A DNA stretch of 64,000 nucleotides from Parerythrobacter jejuensis (lineage in GTDB: Bacteria; Pseudomonadota; Alphaproteobacteria; Sphingomonadales; Sphingomonadaceae): assembly GCF_039536765.1 (NCBI RefSeq), contig NZ_BAAAZF010000001.1, positions 2,294,001 to 2,358,000 on the forward strand. Direction: 5' to 3'. The position numbers and the translations under genes were made by a program. Within the stretch, counting starts at the first letter, position 1; every line of letters begins with the position of its first letter. The notes beneath the pieces were generated by a model. The model was not told the DNA's origin, made no database searches, and saw only the letters and a list, made by a program, of their open reading frames with translations. Positions 7,647 to 16,523 of the stretch are shown one piece after another.

Positions 7647-9572
7647 ATGAGCGATTTCGTTGGCCGTCCGGCGCCGCAGACCGGCACCCATTGCAAGCCG
7701 AAGCAGTATGACGCGCTCTATCGCCAATCGGTTGAGGATCCTGATGGGTTCTGGCTCGAACAGGCCAGGCGGCTCGACTGGTACAAACAGCCCACCGTGG
7801 GTGGCTCATGGTCGTTCGATCCTGTCGATATCAAATGGTACACCGACGGTTCGCTAAACCTGTGCCACAACGCCGTGGACCGGCATCTGGCCGACCGCGC
7901 CGATCAGGTCGCGCTGATATTCGAACCTGATGATCCCGCATCTGCTGGCCGCAGTCTGACCTATAGCGAGCTGCATGGCGAAGTTATCGGGATGGCCAAT
8001 GCCCTGAAGGCGATGGGTGTGGGTAAGGGCGATCGGGTTACGATCTATATGCCGATGGTCATCGAAGGTGTGTTGTCCATGCTGGCCTGCGCCAGGATCG
8101 GCGCGATCCATTCGGTTGTCTTTGGCGGCTTCTCCCCCGAAGCGCTGGCTGGCCGGATTACCGACTGCCAGAGCCGGTATGTCATCACTGCTGACACCGG
8201 ATTGCGAGGTAGCAAGGTGGTGCCGTTGAAAGCCAATGTGGACGCTGCGCTCGCTCTCGATGGCGTGGACGTCGACGGTGTGTTGGTGGTGCGCCACACT
8301 GGCGCGGCGATCAATATGCTCGAAGGCCGCGATCACTGGTTCGATGACTTGAAATCGGATGTCGACTGTCCGTGCGAACCGATGGCGGCAGAGGATCCGT
8401 TGTTTATCCTGTACACATCGGGGTCTACCGGCCAGCCCAAGGGGGTGCTGCATACGACCGGCGGCTACGGGGTGTGGACGGCGACAACTTTCAATTATGT
8501 GTTCGATTATCAGCCGGGGGAAGTGTTCTGGTGCACGGCTGATATCGGCTGGGTCACCGGACATAGCTACATCGTCTACGGCCCGCTGATCAATGGCGCG
8601 ACCGGAGTGGTATTCGAAGGCGTACCCAATTACCCCGATCACGGGCGGTTTTGGGATATCGTCGACAAGCACCAGGTCAACATTCTCTACACCGCACCAA
8701 CCGCAATCAGGGCGTTGATGCGCGAAGGTGATGATTTTGTGACCAGCCGAGACCGTTCGAGCCTGCGGCTGCTGGGGTCGGTCGGTGAACCCATAAATCC
8801 GGAGGCCTGGCGTTGGTATTTTGAAGTCGTGGGCGACAAGCGTTGCCCGATTGTTGATACCTGGTGGCAGACCGAAACTGGCGGGGTGATGATCACAACT
8901 TTACCCTCGGCCCACGACATGAAGCCGGGCAGCGCGGGCAAACCCTTTTTCGGGATCCAGCCGCAGTTGGTCGACAATGAAGGTGCGGTTCTTGACGGGG
9001 CCATCGAAGGCAATTTGTGCATCACGCATAGCTGGCCGGGCCAGGCGCGGAGCGTCTATGGCGATCACGACCGGTTCGACCAGACCTATTTCAGCACCTA
9101 TCGCGGCAAGTACTTTACCGGGGACGGATGTCGCCGTGATGGGGATCAGTATTACTGGATCACGGGCCGGGTCGATGATGTGATCAACGTGTCCGGCCAC
9201 CGGATGGGTACGGCAGAAGTCGAAAGCGCGCTGGTCTTGCATGACAAGGTCGCCGAATCTGCGGTTGTCGGCTACCCGCACGATATCAAGGGGCAAGGCA
9301 TCTATTGCTATGTCACTCTCAATGCGGGGGAGGAGCACTCGGAACAGCTTTTCGCCGAATTGCGGGCCCATGTGCGCAAGGAGATCGGACCGATTGCCTC
9401 GCCCGATCATATCCAGTTCACCGATGGTCTACCCAAGACGCGTTCCGGCAAAATCATGCGGCGCATCCTGAGGAAGATTGCGGAGAATGATTATGGTGCG
9501 CTGGGAGATACCTCGACCCTTGCCGATCCATCCCTGGTTGATCGGTTGATCGAAGGAAGGCAGAACCGCTGA
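7647..9572 (+). CDS. acs: Acetyl-CoA synthetase
   Basis: The 641-residue cytoplasmic enzyme activates acetate to acetyl-CoA through acetyl-AMP. Visible motifs are the P-loop-like [11 protein letters not shown] (residues 256-266), [10 protein letters not shown], the hinge region [18 protein letters not shown], and the C-terminal RSGKIMRR whose Lys602 is the residue controlled by acetylation in this family. Length and motifs fit Acs more closely than propionyl-CoA synthetase. The start at 7647 follows GGGAGGA with good spacing. The crbR-like gene begins 4 bases after its stop, so the two are probably co-transcribed. Confidence 0.95.
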   Translation: MSDFVGRPAPQTGTHCKPKQYDALYRQSVEDPDGFWLEQARRLDWYKQPTVGGSWSFDPVDIKWYTDGSLNLCHNAVDRHLADRADQVALIFEPDDPASAGRSLTYSELHGEVIGMANALKAMGVGKGDRVTIYMPMVIEGVLSMLACARIGAIHSVVFGGFSPEALAGRITDCQSRYVITADTGLRGSKVVPLKANVDAALALDGVDVDGVLVVRHTGAAINMLEGRDHWFDDLKSDVDCPCEPMAAEDPLFILYTSGSTGQPKGVLHTTGGYGVWTATTFNYVFDYQPGEVFWCTADIGWVTGHSYIVYGPLINGATGVVFEGVPNYPDHGRFWDIVDKHQVNILYTAPTAIRALMREGDDFVTSRDRSSLRLLGSVGEPINPEAWRWYFEVVGDKRCPIVDTWWQTETGGVMITTLPSAHDMKPGSAGKPFFGIQPQLVDNEGAVLDGAIEGNLCITHSWPGQARSVYGDHDRFDQTYFSTYRGKYFTGDGCRRDGDQYYWITGRVDDVINVSGHRMGTAEVESALVLHDKVAESAVVGYPHDIKGQGIYCYVTLNAGEEHSEQLFAELRAHVRKEIGPIASPDHIQFTDGLPKTRSGKIMRRILRKIAENDYGALGDTSTLADPSLVDRLIEGRQNR

Positions 9573-9576
9573 CATC

Positions 9577-10230
9577 ATGACACAGCGCATCATCATCGCC
9601 GACGATCATCCGCTGTTCCGCACGGCGCTCAGCCATGCGGTGGGCAAGGTCTGGCCTGATGCAACTGTGATCGAGGCAAGCTCTGCCGCCGCGGCGCGGA
9701 CCGAGGTCGAAATGGGCGCCGAGGCGCTGTTGCTCGATTTGCATATGGACGATTCGCAGGGTCTCTCGGCGCTGATGGATTTCCGACAAGATTTCCCGGC
9801 GCTGCCGGTGGTGATCGTGTCTGCAAGCGAGGAACAGCGGATTTACACCGCCGCGCAGCAGCTAGGGGCGGCAGCGTTCATTCCGAAATCTGCCAGCCTC
9901 GATGCCATGCGCGATGCGCTGGCCGCAGTGCGTGCAGGCGATAGCTGGTTTCCCGAACCCCTTGCCGAGGTTGATGACGACCTGGCCCGGATCGCCAGCC
10001 TTACGCCTGCGCAAAGACGGATATTGGGTCAACTCCAGTCCGGCCTGCTGAACAAACAGATCGCCTATGAACTGGATATCAGCGAGGCGACCGTAAAGGC
10101 ACATATTACGGCCATTTTCCGCAAACTAGGCGTAGTCAGCCGCACTCAGGCGGTGTTGCTCGCGACCAAGCTGGATGCCGATCAACCGGCTGCCGACGCT
10201 GGTGCGTCCGGATCGCCAGCGCCCGCCTGA
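9577..10230 (+). CDS. LuxR-type response regulator, CrbR-like
   Basis: The 217-residue product has an N-terminal receiver domain (residues 1-120) with the acidic pair Asp9-Asp10 and phospho-acceptor Asp54 in LLLDLHMDD. A LuxR/FixJ-type helix-turn-helix spans about residues 140-200 (LTPAQRRIL, then SEATVKAHITAIFRKL). It follows acs by 4 bases and converges on a symporter-domain hybrid kinase. This is the arrangement of CrbS/CrbR (MxtR/ErdR), which turns on acs in Vibrio and Pseudomonas. Its likely job is activation of acs and the symporter operon when acetate is the carbon source. Its last 49 bases overlap the kinase gene on the other strand. Confidence 0.88.
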   Translation: MTQRIIIADDHPLFRTALSHAVGKVWPDATVIEASSAAAARTEVEMGAEALLLDLHMDDSQGLSALMDFRQDFPALPVVIVSASEEQRIYTAAQQLGAAAFIPKSASLDAMRDALAAVRAGDSWFPEPLAEVDDDLARIASLTPAQRRILGQLQSGLLNKQIAYELDISEATVKAHITAIFRKLGVVSRTQAVLLATKLDADQPAADAGASGSPAPA

Positions 10231-13200
10231 TCGATACAATTGGCAATCAAGGCGCGCAGGGCTGCGGGCGAGGGCGGTTTGAGCAGACGGTTGGCGCCCA
10301 TCCGCCTGGCTGCCTGCTCGGTTTCTTCCCCGGCTTCGGCCGTGAGCAGGATGGCGGGCGGACGAGCGCCCCAGCGTTGGCACAGGTCGAGGAAAACTCC
10401 GTCGCCGCGTTCCTCGTCATTCAGGCGGAAATCCATGATCGCCACATCGGGCACGTCCGGGCACACCGCGAAGGCTTCGGTTCCGGAATGGGCACAACTG
10501 ACCGCGAGACCCCATTTCTCCAGCAGGGCCGTGGTCGCACTCAGCACTGCCGGGTCGTTGTCGACCACCAGAACACGGGCGCCGGCTAGCGTGGAATTGT
10601 TCGCTATCGTCTTGCGGACGATACGCCCGCCCCGGTGCAATACAGGCAGATAGACCGCAAATCCGGTGCCGCTGCCCTCAATGCTCGAAGTCTCGACGTG
10701 GATGTCGAGTAACCCGGTGACCCGGCGGACAATCGCCAGGCCCAGCCCCAAACCTTCACGATCGGTGGCTTGCCCGCGCTGGAATTCTTCAAACATGCGC
10801 TCGACATCGTCTTGCGGGATGCCGCGACCGGTATCGACTACGCACAGCCTGATATCCGCGCCGTGCCGCCGCACTCCCACCAGCACTCCGCCCTCATCGG
10901 TGTATCGGATCGCATTGCTGACGAGGTTGCGCAGTACACTGGCAAGCAGGGCGCGATCGGTCTTGATCCAGGCACTGGTATGTACGCGCCTGAGACGTAG
11001 ACCCTTGGCTTCGGCCTGTACGGCGAATTCGCGCACCACCTCATCGAAGATTGCATCAAGGGCGACAGGCTCCAGCTTCGGCTTGATTCCGCCGCCATCC
11101 AGTTTGGATATATCGAGCAGGGCCCGGATAAGCCGGTCGGCTGAGGCGATCGACCCGTCGAGATCCTTGACCAGCCGCAAGAGCTGCTCGTGGTCACGGA
11201 CTTCCTCGCCCAATGCCGATGCGAACAAACGTGCGGCGTTGAGCGGCTGGATCAAATCGTGACTGGCCGCAGCCAGGAAATGGGTCTTGGACCGGGTGGC
11301 TTTTTCCAGTGCCTGATTGGCCTCGCTCAGTTGGGTCGTCCGCTCGGCAACTTTCTCCTCCAGCGCCTGTTCTGCACGGCGGTCGGCCGTCACATCGGTG
11401 TAGGAGGTGACATAGCCTCCCCCGGGCGCCGGGTTGCCAATGATCCGCATGATCCGCCCGTCATGCTGCTCACGCTCCATCTTGTGCTCGCGCCCGGCCC
11501 GCATATGCTCCAGCCTACGCTCAACATGGGCATTGATCTCCGCGTCCTGCAGCCCGCCCTGGCGCAGATTGTGACAGATCAGGTCCGCTATGGGTGTACC
11601 CACGGCGACCAGTGCTTCGGGCAGGTCAAACAGTTCCTGATAGCGCGTATTCCACGCCACCAGGTTCATATCGGCATCGACCAATGCGACCCCCTGGTCG
11701 ATATTCTCGATCGCGATCTGCAACAGCTCTCCGCTGAAGGTCAGGCGGCGATTGGTCTCGCCGAACATTGCCATTACCTCGGGCAAGGGCACCGGTTCGC
11801 CATCGGCCCAGGATGATACGATCATCCGCGATGAGGATGCCCCGACTACGCCGGAGATTGTCCGTTCGGCCATGGCGACCATCGCCTCATCGGCGGTATC
11901 GCTATCGCGATAGGGGCCGGGCATCGCGGCAAGGGCAGCATCCGCCCGGGATTTGCCTATGAACTGGCGCAGCAAAAGCCGGATGTCGGCCACCCGCTTG
12001 CGGGTGACAACCGCGGAAGGATCGCCGGGAACCGGGGCGCCGACAAAGCTCGCCGCCTGCGCGGCATCGACGATGTTGGGCCGGGCCAGCGAAGAACCGA
12101 TCCAATAGGCGGCAATATTTGCCATCAGGCTGAGCAGCACTCCCGAAACCAGTGGATCAGGATGTATGGAAACAAGAGGCTCAGTATCGAGCGCGGCCGG
12201 CAGGATCAGCAGGGTAAGCCACAGGATGAAGCCTACCGAAAGCCCGGCGATCATGCCGATGCGGTTGCCCGCCCGGCTGAGCATGCCCAGCGCCAGCCCT
12301 GGTGCGAACTGGGCAGCTGCCGCAAAAGCGAGCGTGCCCAAGCCGGCCAGATTGCCGATTGCGCCGAAGCCGAGATAGAACACGTAGGCAGAGAACAGCA
12401 GGGCCCCGATCACCAGCCGGCGGATCGTCAGCAGGCTTTGTGCCAACTGTCCGCGCTCGCCGTGCCCGCTCAAGGCTTGGCGCAACAGCAGCGGAGCAAT
12501 CAGGTCATTAGTGATCATGGTCGACAAGGCGACACTGGCGACCACGATCATCCCGGCCGCAGCTGAAAAGCCGCCGATAAAGACCAGCAGTGTCAGGGCA
12601 TCTTGCCCTGCTGCAAGGGGCAGGGCGAGCACGATCGTGTCCGGATCCGTACCGGTGGGCAGGAAAGTCAGGCCCGCGAGCACAATCGGCACGATAATGA
12701 TCGATGTCAGCAGCAAATATGCCGGAAAGACCCAGCGCATCGCCGCATCAGGCCGGTCGGTCTGGGCCTCGACAAAGCTCATATGAAACTGGCGCGGGAG
12801 ACACAGTGCGGCACAGCCGGCAATCAGGGTCAGGACCGCAAACCGGGCATCGAATTGCGTCGGCGAAAACACGGCCGGAATTGCTGGCGACCCTTCGAAA
12901 AGCAGCAAACTGATTGCCAATGCGGCTACTGCAATCAGTGCAACCAGCTTGACCACGGCTTCGACCGCTATTGTAAGGACCAGGCCAGCATTGTCGCCGG
13001 CTTGATCGGCCCGGCGTGAGCCAAACAGGATGGCGAATAGCGCCATCAAACCAGCCGTCAGGAGGACAATTTCGTCCAGCGCAACGGTGGCCGCAAGTTC
13101 AGGGTTCAGGGTCAACAATGCGTTGCCGACCGACTGCAATTGCAGTGCCATGTAAGGCAGCGAACCTACCGTCGCGATAATCGTGACGAGCGCAGCGACC

Positions 13201-13538
13201 GTCGCACTCTTGCCGTAACGCGCCGACAGGAAATCGGCGATTGAGGTGGAATGCTGGCTCTTGGCCTGAGCCAGGATTCTCCGGACCAAGCCGTAACCCA
13301 GAGTGAAGACCAGAATGGGGCCAAGATAGATCGGCAGGAAATCGAGGCCAGCCGTCGCCGCGGTGCCGACCCCGCCAAAGAAAGTCCAACTGGTGCAATA
13401 GACTGCCAGCGAGAGGCCATAAATCCAACTGGCATGACGCTGCAGTTTCTTGCCGCCTTTGCGGTCGCGCCAGGCGGCGAGCCAGAACAGACCCGCAAGA
13501 TAGAGGGTGGCGGCTGCGATGGCGGCCCCGAATATCAT
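10182..13538 (-). CDS. Hybrid histidine kinase with sodium/solute symporter sensor domain, CrbS-like
   Basis: The 1118-residue membrane protein has an SSS-family (proline/acetate permease-like) N-terminus of about 12-13 membrane helices (residues 1-500). A linker and PAS domain follow (about 620-720), then a HisKA domain with His760 in ASHDLIQPLNAA, an HATPase_c domain (NLVSNAIRYT, DTGRGIP, GLGLGLAIV), and a C-terminal receiver domain with predicted phospho-Asp1036 in IMDFRL. This is the CrbS/MxtR architecture: a transporter-like sensor fused to a kinase. It probably phosphorylates the LuxR-type regulator encoded tail-to-tail with it. The ATG at 13538 is preceded by GGGAGGA. Whether the SSS domain transports or only senses cannot be told here. 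Confidence 0.92.
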   Translation of the reverse strand: MIFGAAIAAATLYLAGLFWLAAWRDRKGGKKLQRHASWIYGLSLAVYCTSWTFFGGVGTAATAGLDFLPIYLGPILVFTLGYGLVRRILAQAKSQHSTSIADFLSARYGKSATVAALVTIIATVGSLPYMALQLQSVGNALLTLNPELAATVALDEIVLLTAGLMALFAILFGSRRADQAGDNAGLVLTIAVEAVVKLVALIAVAALAISLLLFEGSPAIPAVFSPTQFDARFAVLTLIAGCAALCLPRQFHMSFVEAQTDRPDAAMRWVFPAYLLLTSIIIVPIVLAGLTFLPTGTDPDTIVLALPLAAGQDALTLLVFIGGFSAAAGMIVVASVALSTMITNDLIAPLLLRQALSGHGERGQLAQSLLTIRRLVIGALLFSAYVFYLGFGAIGNLAGLGTLAFAAAAQFAPGLALGMLSRAGNRIGMIAGLSVGFILWLTLLILPAALDTEPLVSIHPDPLVSGVLLSLMANIAAYWIGSSLARPNIVDAAQAASFVGAPVPGDPSAVVTRKRVADIRLLLRQFIGKSRADAALAAMPGPYRDSDTADEAMVAMAERTISGVVGASSSRMIVSSWADGEPVPLPEVMAMFGETNRRLTFSGELLQIAIENIDQGVALVDADMNLVAWNTRYQELFDLPEALVAVGTPIADLICHNLRQGGLQDAEINAHVERRLEHMRAGREHKMEREQHDGRIMRIIGNPAPGGGYVTSYTDVTADRRAEQALEEKVAERTTQLSEANQALEKATRSKTHFLAAASHDLIQPLNAARLFASALGEEVRDHEQLLRLVKDLDGSIASADRLIRALLDISKLDGGGIKPKLEPVALDAIFDEVVREFAVQAEAKGLRLRRVHTSAWIKTDRALLASVLRNLVSNAIRYTDEGGVLVGVRRHGADIRLCVVDTGRGIPQDDVERMFEEFQRGQATDREGLGLGLAIVRRVTGLLDIHVETSSIEGSGTGFAVYLPVLHRGGRIVRKTIANNSTLAGARVLVVDNDPAVLSATTALLEKWGLAVSCAHSGTEAFAVCPDVPDVAIMDFRLNDEERGDGVFLDLCQRWGARPPAILLTAEAGEETEQAARRMGANRLLKPPSPAALRALIANCIDQAGAGDPDAPASAAG

Positions 13539-13593
13539 CTGTTCCTCCCTCTGCCGGTCAAAAAGCTAACCGATCCGGCCCAACTTGCAAGCC

Positions 13594-13623
13594 AAAGGGG
13601 CGGCACCTTGCGGCACCGCCCCT
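13594..13623 (-). terminator. Possible hairpin terminator behind the symporter gene
   Basis: GGGGCGG at 13597-13603 pairs with CCGCCCC at 13616-13622. Read on the minus strand it lies between the symporter stop and the kinase start and is followed by only TTTGG, so it may attenuate instead of ending transcription. Confidence 0.4.
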
Positions 13624-13658
13624 CCTTGGTCCGGGGAGGTCCCCCTGGATGGGCCCGC

Positions 13659-15434
13659 TTAGTGCGCGTGGGCATCCCCGGCACCGCGCGGGACCCGGAT
13701 CGAGTCCACCAGTTTGCGGATTTCCAGCGGGGTCTTCGCGGTCACACTCGCGACTGCGATAGCGATGCCGAAGTTGATCAGCATGCCGATCACTCCGATG
13801 CCTTCCGGCGAGATGCCAAACAGCCAGTTCTCCGCCACGTTCAGATCCGGCGCCATCAACTTGAAGTAGACAATGTAGCTGAATGTGAACACCAGCCCGC
13901 TGATCATGCCGGCTATGGCGCCTTCCTTGTTCATCGATTTGAAGAAGATGCCCATGAAGATCGCCGGGAACAGGCTGGATGCTGCCAGACCAAAAGCAAA
14001 GGCCACCACCTGCGCCACCCATCCGGGAGGATAGATGCCGAGATAGCCTGCCACCACAATGGCCGCTGTCGCCGCCGCCCGCGCCGCGAGCAATTCGCTC
14101 TTGGCCGAAATGTTGGGGGCGAAAGTGCTTTTGAGCAGATCGTGGCTGACCGAGCTGGAGATCACCAGCAATAGCCCCGCCGCCGTTGAGAGCGCCGCGG
14201 CCAGGCCACCTGCTGCCATGAGAGCAACGACCCAGCCCGGAAGATTGGCAATCTCGGGATTGGCCAGAACCATGATGTCACGGTCGACATAGACTTCGTT
14301 TGCAGTATCGGGGTTCGGCGCATTGGCGACGATCCGTTCACCCGAAGGGCCTGTCTCACCGGTAAACTCCGGCTTGCCTTCGAACGCATTGCCAGCGCGA
14401 TATTGCATCACACCGTCTTCGTTCTTGTCCTGCCAGGCGATCAGATCGGCACCTTCCCAGTTCTTGAACCAGCTGTCTGCCTCGGCATACTCGGTTTCGT
14501 TGGTCTGGTTGATGAAGTTGTACATGCCGAATGCACCGATTGCCGGAGCAGTCGTGTACAGCAGGGCAATGAACACCAGAGCCCAGCCAGCCGATTTGCG
14601 CGCATCCGATGCCTTGGGCACCGTGAAGAAGCGCACAATCACGTGCGGCAGTCCGGCCGTACCGACCATCAGCGCCATGGTGATGCAGAACATGTCGATC
14701 GTACTTTTGGTGCCAGCGGTATACTGGTTGAAGCCAAGTTCGACGAGCAGATTGTCCAGCTTTTGCAAGACGTAAGTGCCCGATCCATCATTGAGCTGCG
14801 ACCCCAAGCCCAGTTGCGGCAAAGGATTGTCGGTGAGCATGAAACTGATGAAGAATGCCGGCACCATATAGGCTGTGATCAGCACGCAATACTGCGCGAC
14901 CTGGGTGTAGGTGATGCCCTTCATCCCGCCGAGTACGGCATAGATGAAGACGATACCCATACCGATAATCACACCCATCGTGATATCGACCTGCAGGAAC
15001 TGCGAGAACACAATGCCCACGCCCCGCATCTGGCCGGCGATATAGGTGAAGCTGATGAAGATCAGGCAGATCACCGCAACCACCCGCGCGGTCTTGGAAT
15101 AGTATCTTGTGCCGATGAAATCGGGCACAGTGAACTGGCCAAATTTGCGCAAATAGGGCGCAAGAAGCAGTGCCAGCATCACGAAGCCGCCGGTCCAACC
15201 CATCAGATAGACCGACGCATCATAGCCCATGAAGGCGATAAGGCCGGCCATGGATAAGAAGCTTGCAGCGCTCATCCAGTCGGCTGCGGTTGCCATGCCA
15301 TTGACGACCGGGTTGACCCCGCCGCCAGCTACATAAAACTCTTTGGTCGAACCGGCCCGGCTCCAGATGGCAATGCCGATATAAAGCGCGAAGCTGGCCC
15401 CGACGAAGAGATAGATCAGTGTTTGCGTTTCCAT
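13659..15434 (-). CDS. Sodium/solute symporter large subunit (ActP/VC_2705-type)
   Basis: An SSS-family permease of 591 residues with about 13 membrane helices. The N-terminal FYVAGGGVNPVVNGMATAADWMSAASF stretch (residues 33-58) carries the conserved sodium-site and substrate-site helix of the family. A long hydrophilic loop with many acidic residues occupies about residues 315-400. The gene sits 10 bases behind a DUF4212 small subunit, the pairing typical of two-component acetate or monocarboxylate symporters, and beside acs and a CrbS/R-like pair. Acetate or another short monocarboxylate is the likely substrate, by context. It ends in a His/Ala-rich tail. Confidence 0.9.
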   Translation of the reverse strand: METQTLIYLFVGASFALYIGIAIWSRAGSTKEFYVAGGGVNPVVNGMATAADWMSAASFLSMAGLIAFMGYDASVYLMGWTGGFVMLALLLAPYLRKFGQFTVPDFIGTRYYSKTARVVAVICLIFISFTYIAGQMRGVGIVFSQFLQVDITMGVIIGMGIVFIYAVLGGMKGITYTQVAQYCVLITAYMVPAFFISFMLTDNPLPQLGLGSQLNDGSGTYVLQKLDNLLVELGFNQYTAGTKSTIDMFCITMALMVGTAGLPHVIVRFFTVPKASDARKSAGWALVFIALLYTTAPAIGAFGMYNFINQTNETEYAEADSWFKNWEGADLIAWQDKNEDGVMQYRAGNAFEGKPEFTGETGPSGERIVANAPNPDTANEVYVDRDIMVLANPEIANLPGWVVALMAAGGLAAALSTAAGLLLVISSSVSHDLLKSTFAPNISAKSELLAARAAATAAIVVAGYLGIYPPGWVAQVVAFAFGLAASSLFPAIFMGIFFKSMNKEGAIAGMISGLVFTFSYIVYFKLMAPDLNVAENWLFGISPEGIGVIGMLINFGIAIAVASVTAKTPLEIRKLVDSIRVPRGAGDAHAH

Positions 15435-15444
15435 GATCGCCCCC

Positions 15445-15735
15445 TCAATCGTCGAGATCGAATTTGCGTTCGATCTTCTTCATCCTGATTACGTAAACGA
15501 AGATCAGCGCGATAAAGATGTAGATCGAACCCTGCTGGGCGAACCAGAAGCCGAGCGGGTATCCGCCGATACTGAATTGGTCCAGCCAGTCGCGGAACAG
15601 GATCCCTGCGCCGAACGAGCAAATGAACCAAATGCTCATCAGCGTTACGAGAAGACGGATGTTTTCCCGCCAATACGCGCCTTCAGCGGCGTTGGTCTCC
15701 GTTTCCGGGACTTCGTCATTTGAATTGTCGGCCAT
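15445..15735 (-). CDS. DUF4212 symporter small subunit
   Basis: A 96-residue membrane protein with two hydrophobic helices (about residues 28-50 and 62-85). The conserved pattern YWRENIRLLVTLMSIWF and GYPLGFWFAQQGSIYIF is typical of DUF4212, the putative small subunit of sodium/solute symporters. It precedes the large subunit in the same operon. The start follows a GGAGGGG-type site on the minus strand. Its role is probably assembly or stability of the permease. Confidence 0.92.
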   Translation of the reverse strand: MADNSNDEVPETETNAAEGAYWRENIRLLVTLMSIWFICSFGAGILFRDWLDQFSIGGYPLGFWFAQQGSIYIFIALIFVYVIRMKKIERKFDLDD

Positions 15736-15817
15736 GAGCCTCCCCTCCGTGTCTGTGGCCGCATTTCGGGGCCATCATGCAAAGGCTAGGGAACGCGCTG
15801 TCGGCTGTAGAGCGCGA

Positions 15818-15830
15818 CATTAGTCTAATG
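15818..15830. promoter_or_regulatory. CATTAG-T-CTAATG palindrome upstream of the symporter operon
   Basis: A perfect 6+1+6 inverted repeat that overlaps the exonuclease stop codon, 83 bases upstream of the DUF4212 start. It could be an operator for the symporter genes. I did not find the same palindrome in front of acs, so assignment to the CrbR-like protein is not supported. Confidence 0.3.
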
Positions 15831-16523
15831 GTGGATCGCAAGGTCTTCCAGCTCGCCGGTGGACGTATCCGCCGGCATGCAGCTGAGCTGGGCCAGAAAC
15901 AGCTCGGCAGCCGCGAGGGCGTCCTCCAGTGCGTCGTGCATCGCATAAGGGGGCAAATTGTAGCGCGCGCGGCATCGATGGAGGCGATACGGTTCGGCGC
16001 CGGGCAATTGGGGGCGGAGCTTGCGCTCGAGCGCGAGTGTGCAGATGGTGCGGACGGGCACGGCTTGGCCAAGAACAGCGCGTGTGGCGCGCTTTATCAC
16101 CCCAGCCTCGATAGAAGCCCCATGAGCGACAATAACGCGTCCGGCAATGGTCGGCAGCAGCTCTTCCAAGACTGCCTCGAGTGGCGCTCCCTCGCGGGCG
16201 CGCTGTTCTCCGATTCCGTGAATCGTCACCGCGACATCGTCCCGTATCTGGGTGCTGCGGATGTCGCGCGATTGCGCGTCCGCCAGCGGGATCGCCGCCG
16301 CGGTGAAATGCACCCAGCCAGCCTGGAGAATGTGGGCGCTGGCACCCAATCCGTCGAGCTCGAAGTCAAGGGCGAGGAAATCAACCTGTGAGACGGGATC
16401 TTTCCGGTCTGGCCAGGTCGATCCGGCATAGCGTTGCAGGATTGGTAATCCGGCCTGTTCCAGGTTGGCGACCGCACGCCGGAAGCGCCAGCCGGCAAAC
16501 ATCTCAGGCGATGCCCCCGGCAA
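15825..16523 (-). CDS. DnaQ-like 3'-5' exonuclease domain protein
   Basis: The 232-residue product has a DEDDh-type fold: Exo I with Asp53 and Glu55 in LALDFELDGLGA, and Exo III with His196 and Asp201 in MHDALEDALAAAELF. At Exo II the usual Asp of AHNAxFD is Glu139 in AHGASIE, a conservative but notable change. Residues 1-45 form an extra N-terminal helical piece (WRFRRAVANLEQAGLPILQRY). Its start overlaps the end of the upstream cNMP/CBS/DUF294 gene by 20 bases, so the two are translationally coupled. I know similar exonuclease plus DUF294 pairs near acetate symporter genes in other proteobacteria; the substrate is unknown. Confidence 0.85.
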   Translation of the reverse strand: MPGASPEMFAGWRFRRAVANLEQAGLPILQRYAGSTWPDRKDPVSQVDFLALDFELDGLGASAHILQAGWVHFTAAAIPLADAQSRDIRSTQIRDDVAVTIHGIGEQRAREGAPLEAVLEELLPTIAGRVIVAHGASIEAGVIKRATRAVLGQAVPVRTICTLALERKLRPQLPGAEPYRLHRCRARYNLPPYAMHDALEDALAAAELFLAQLSCMPADTSTGELEDLAIHH

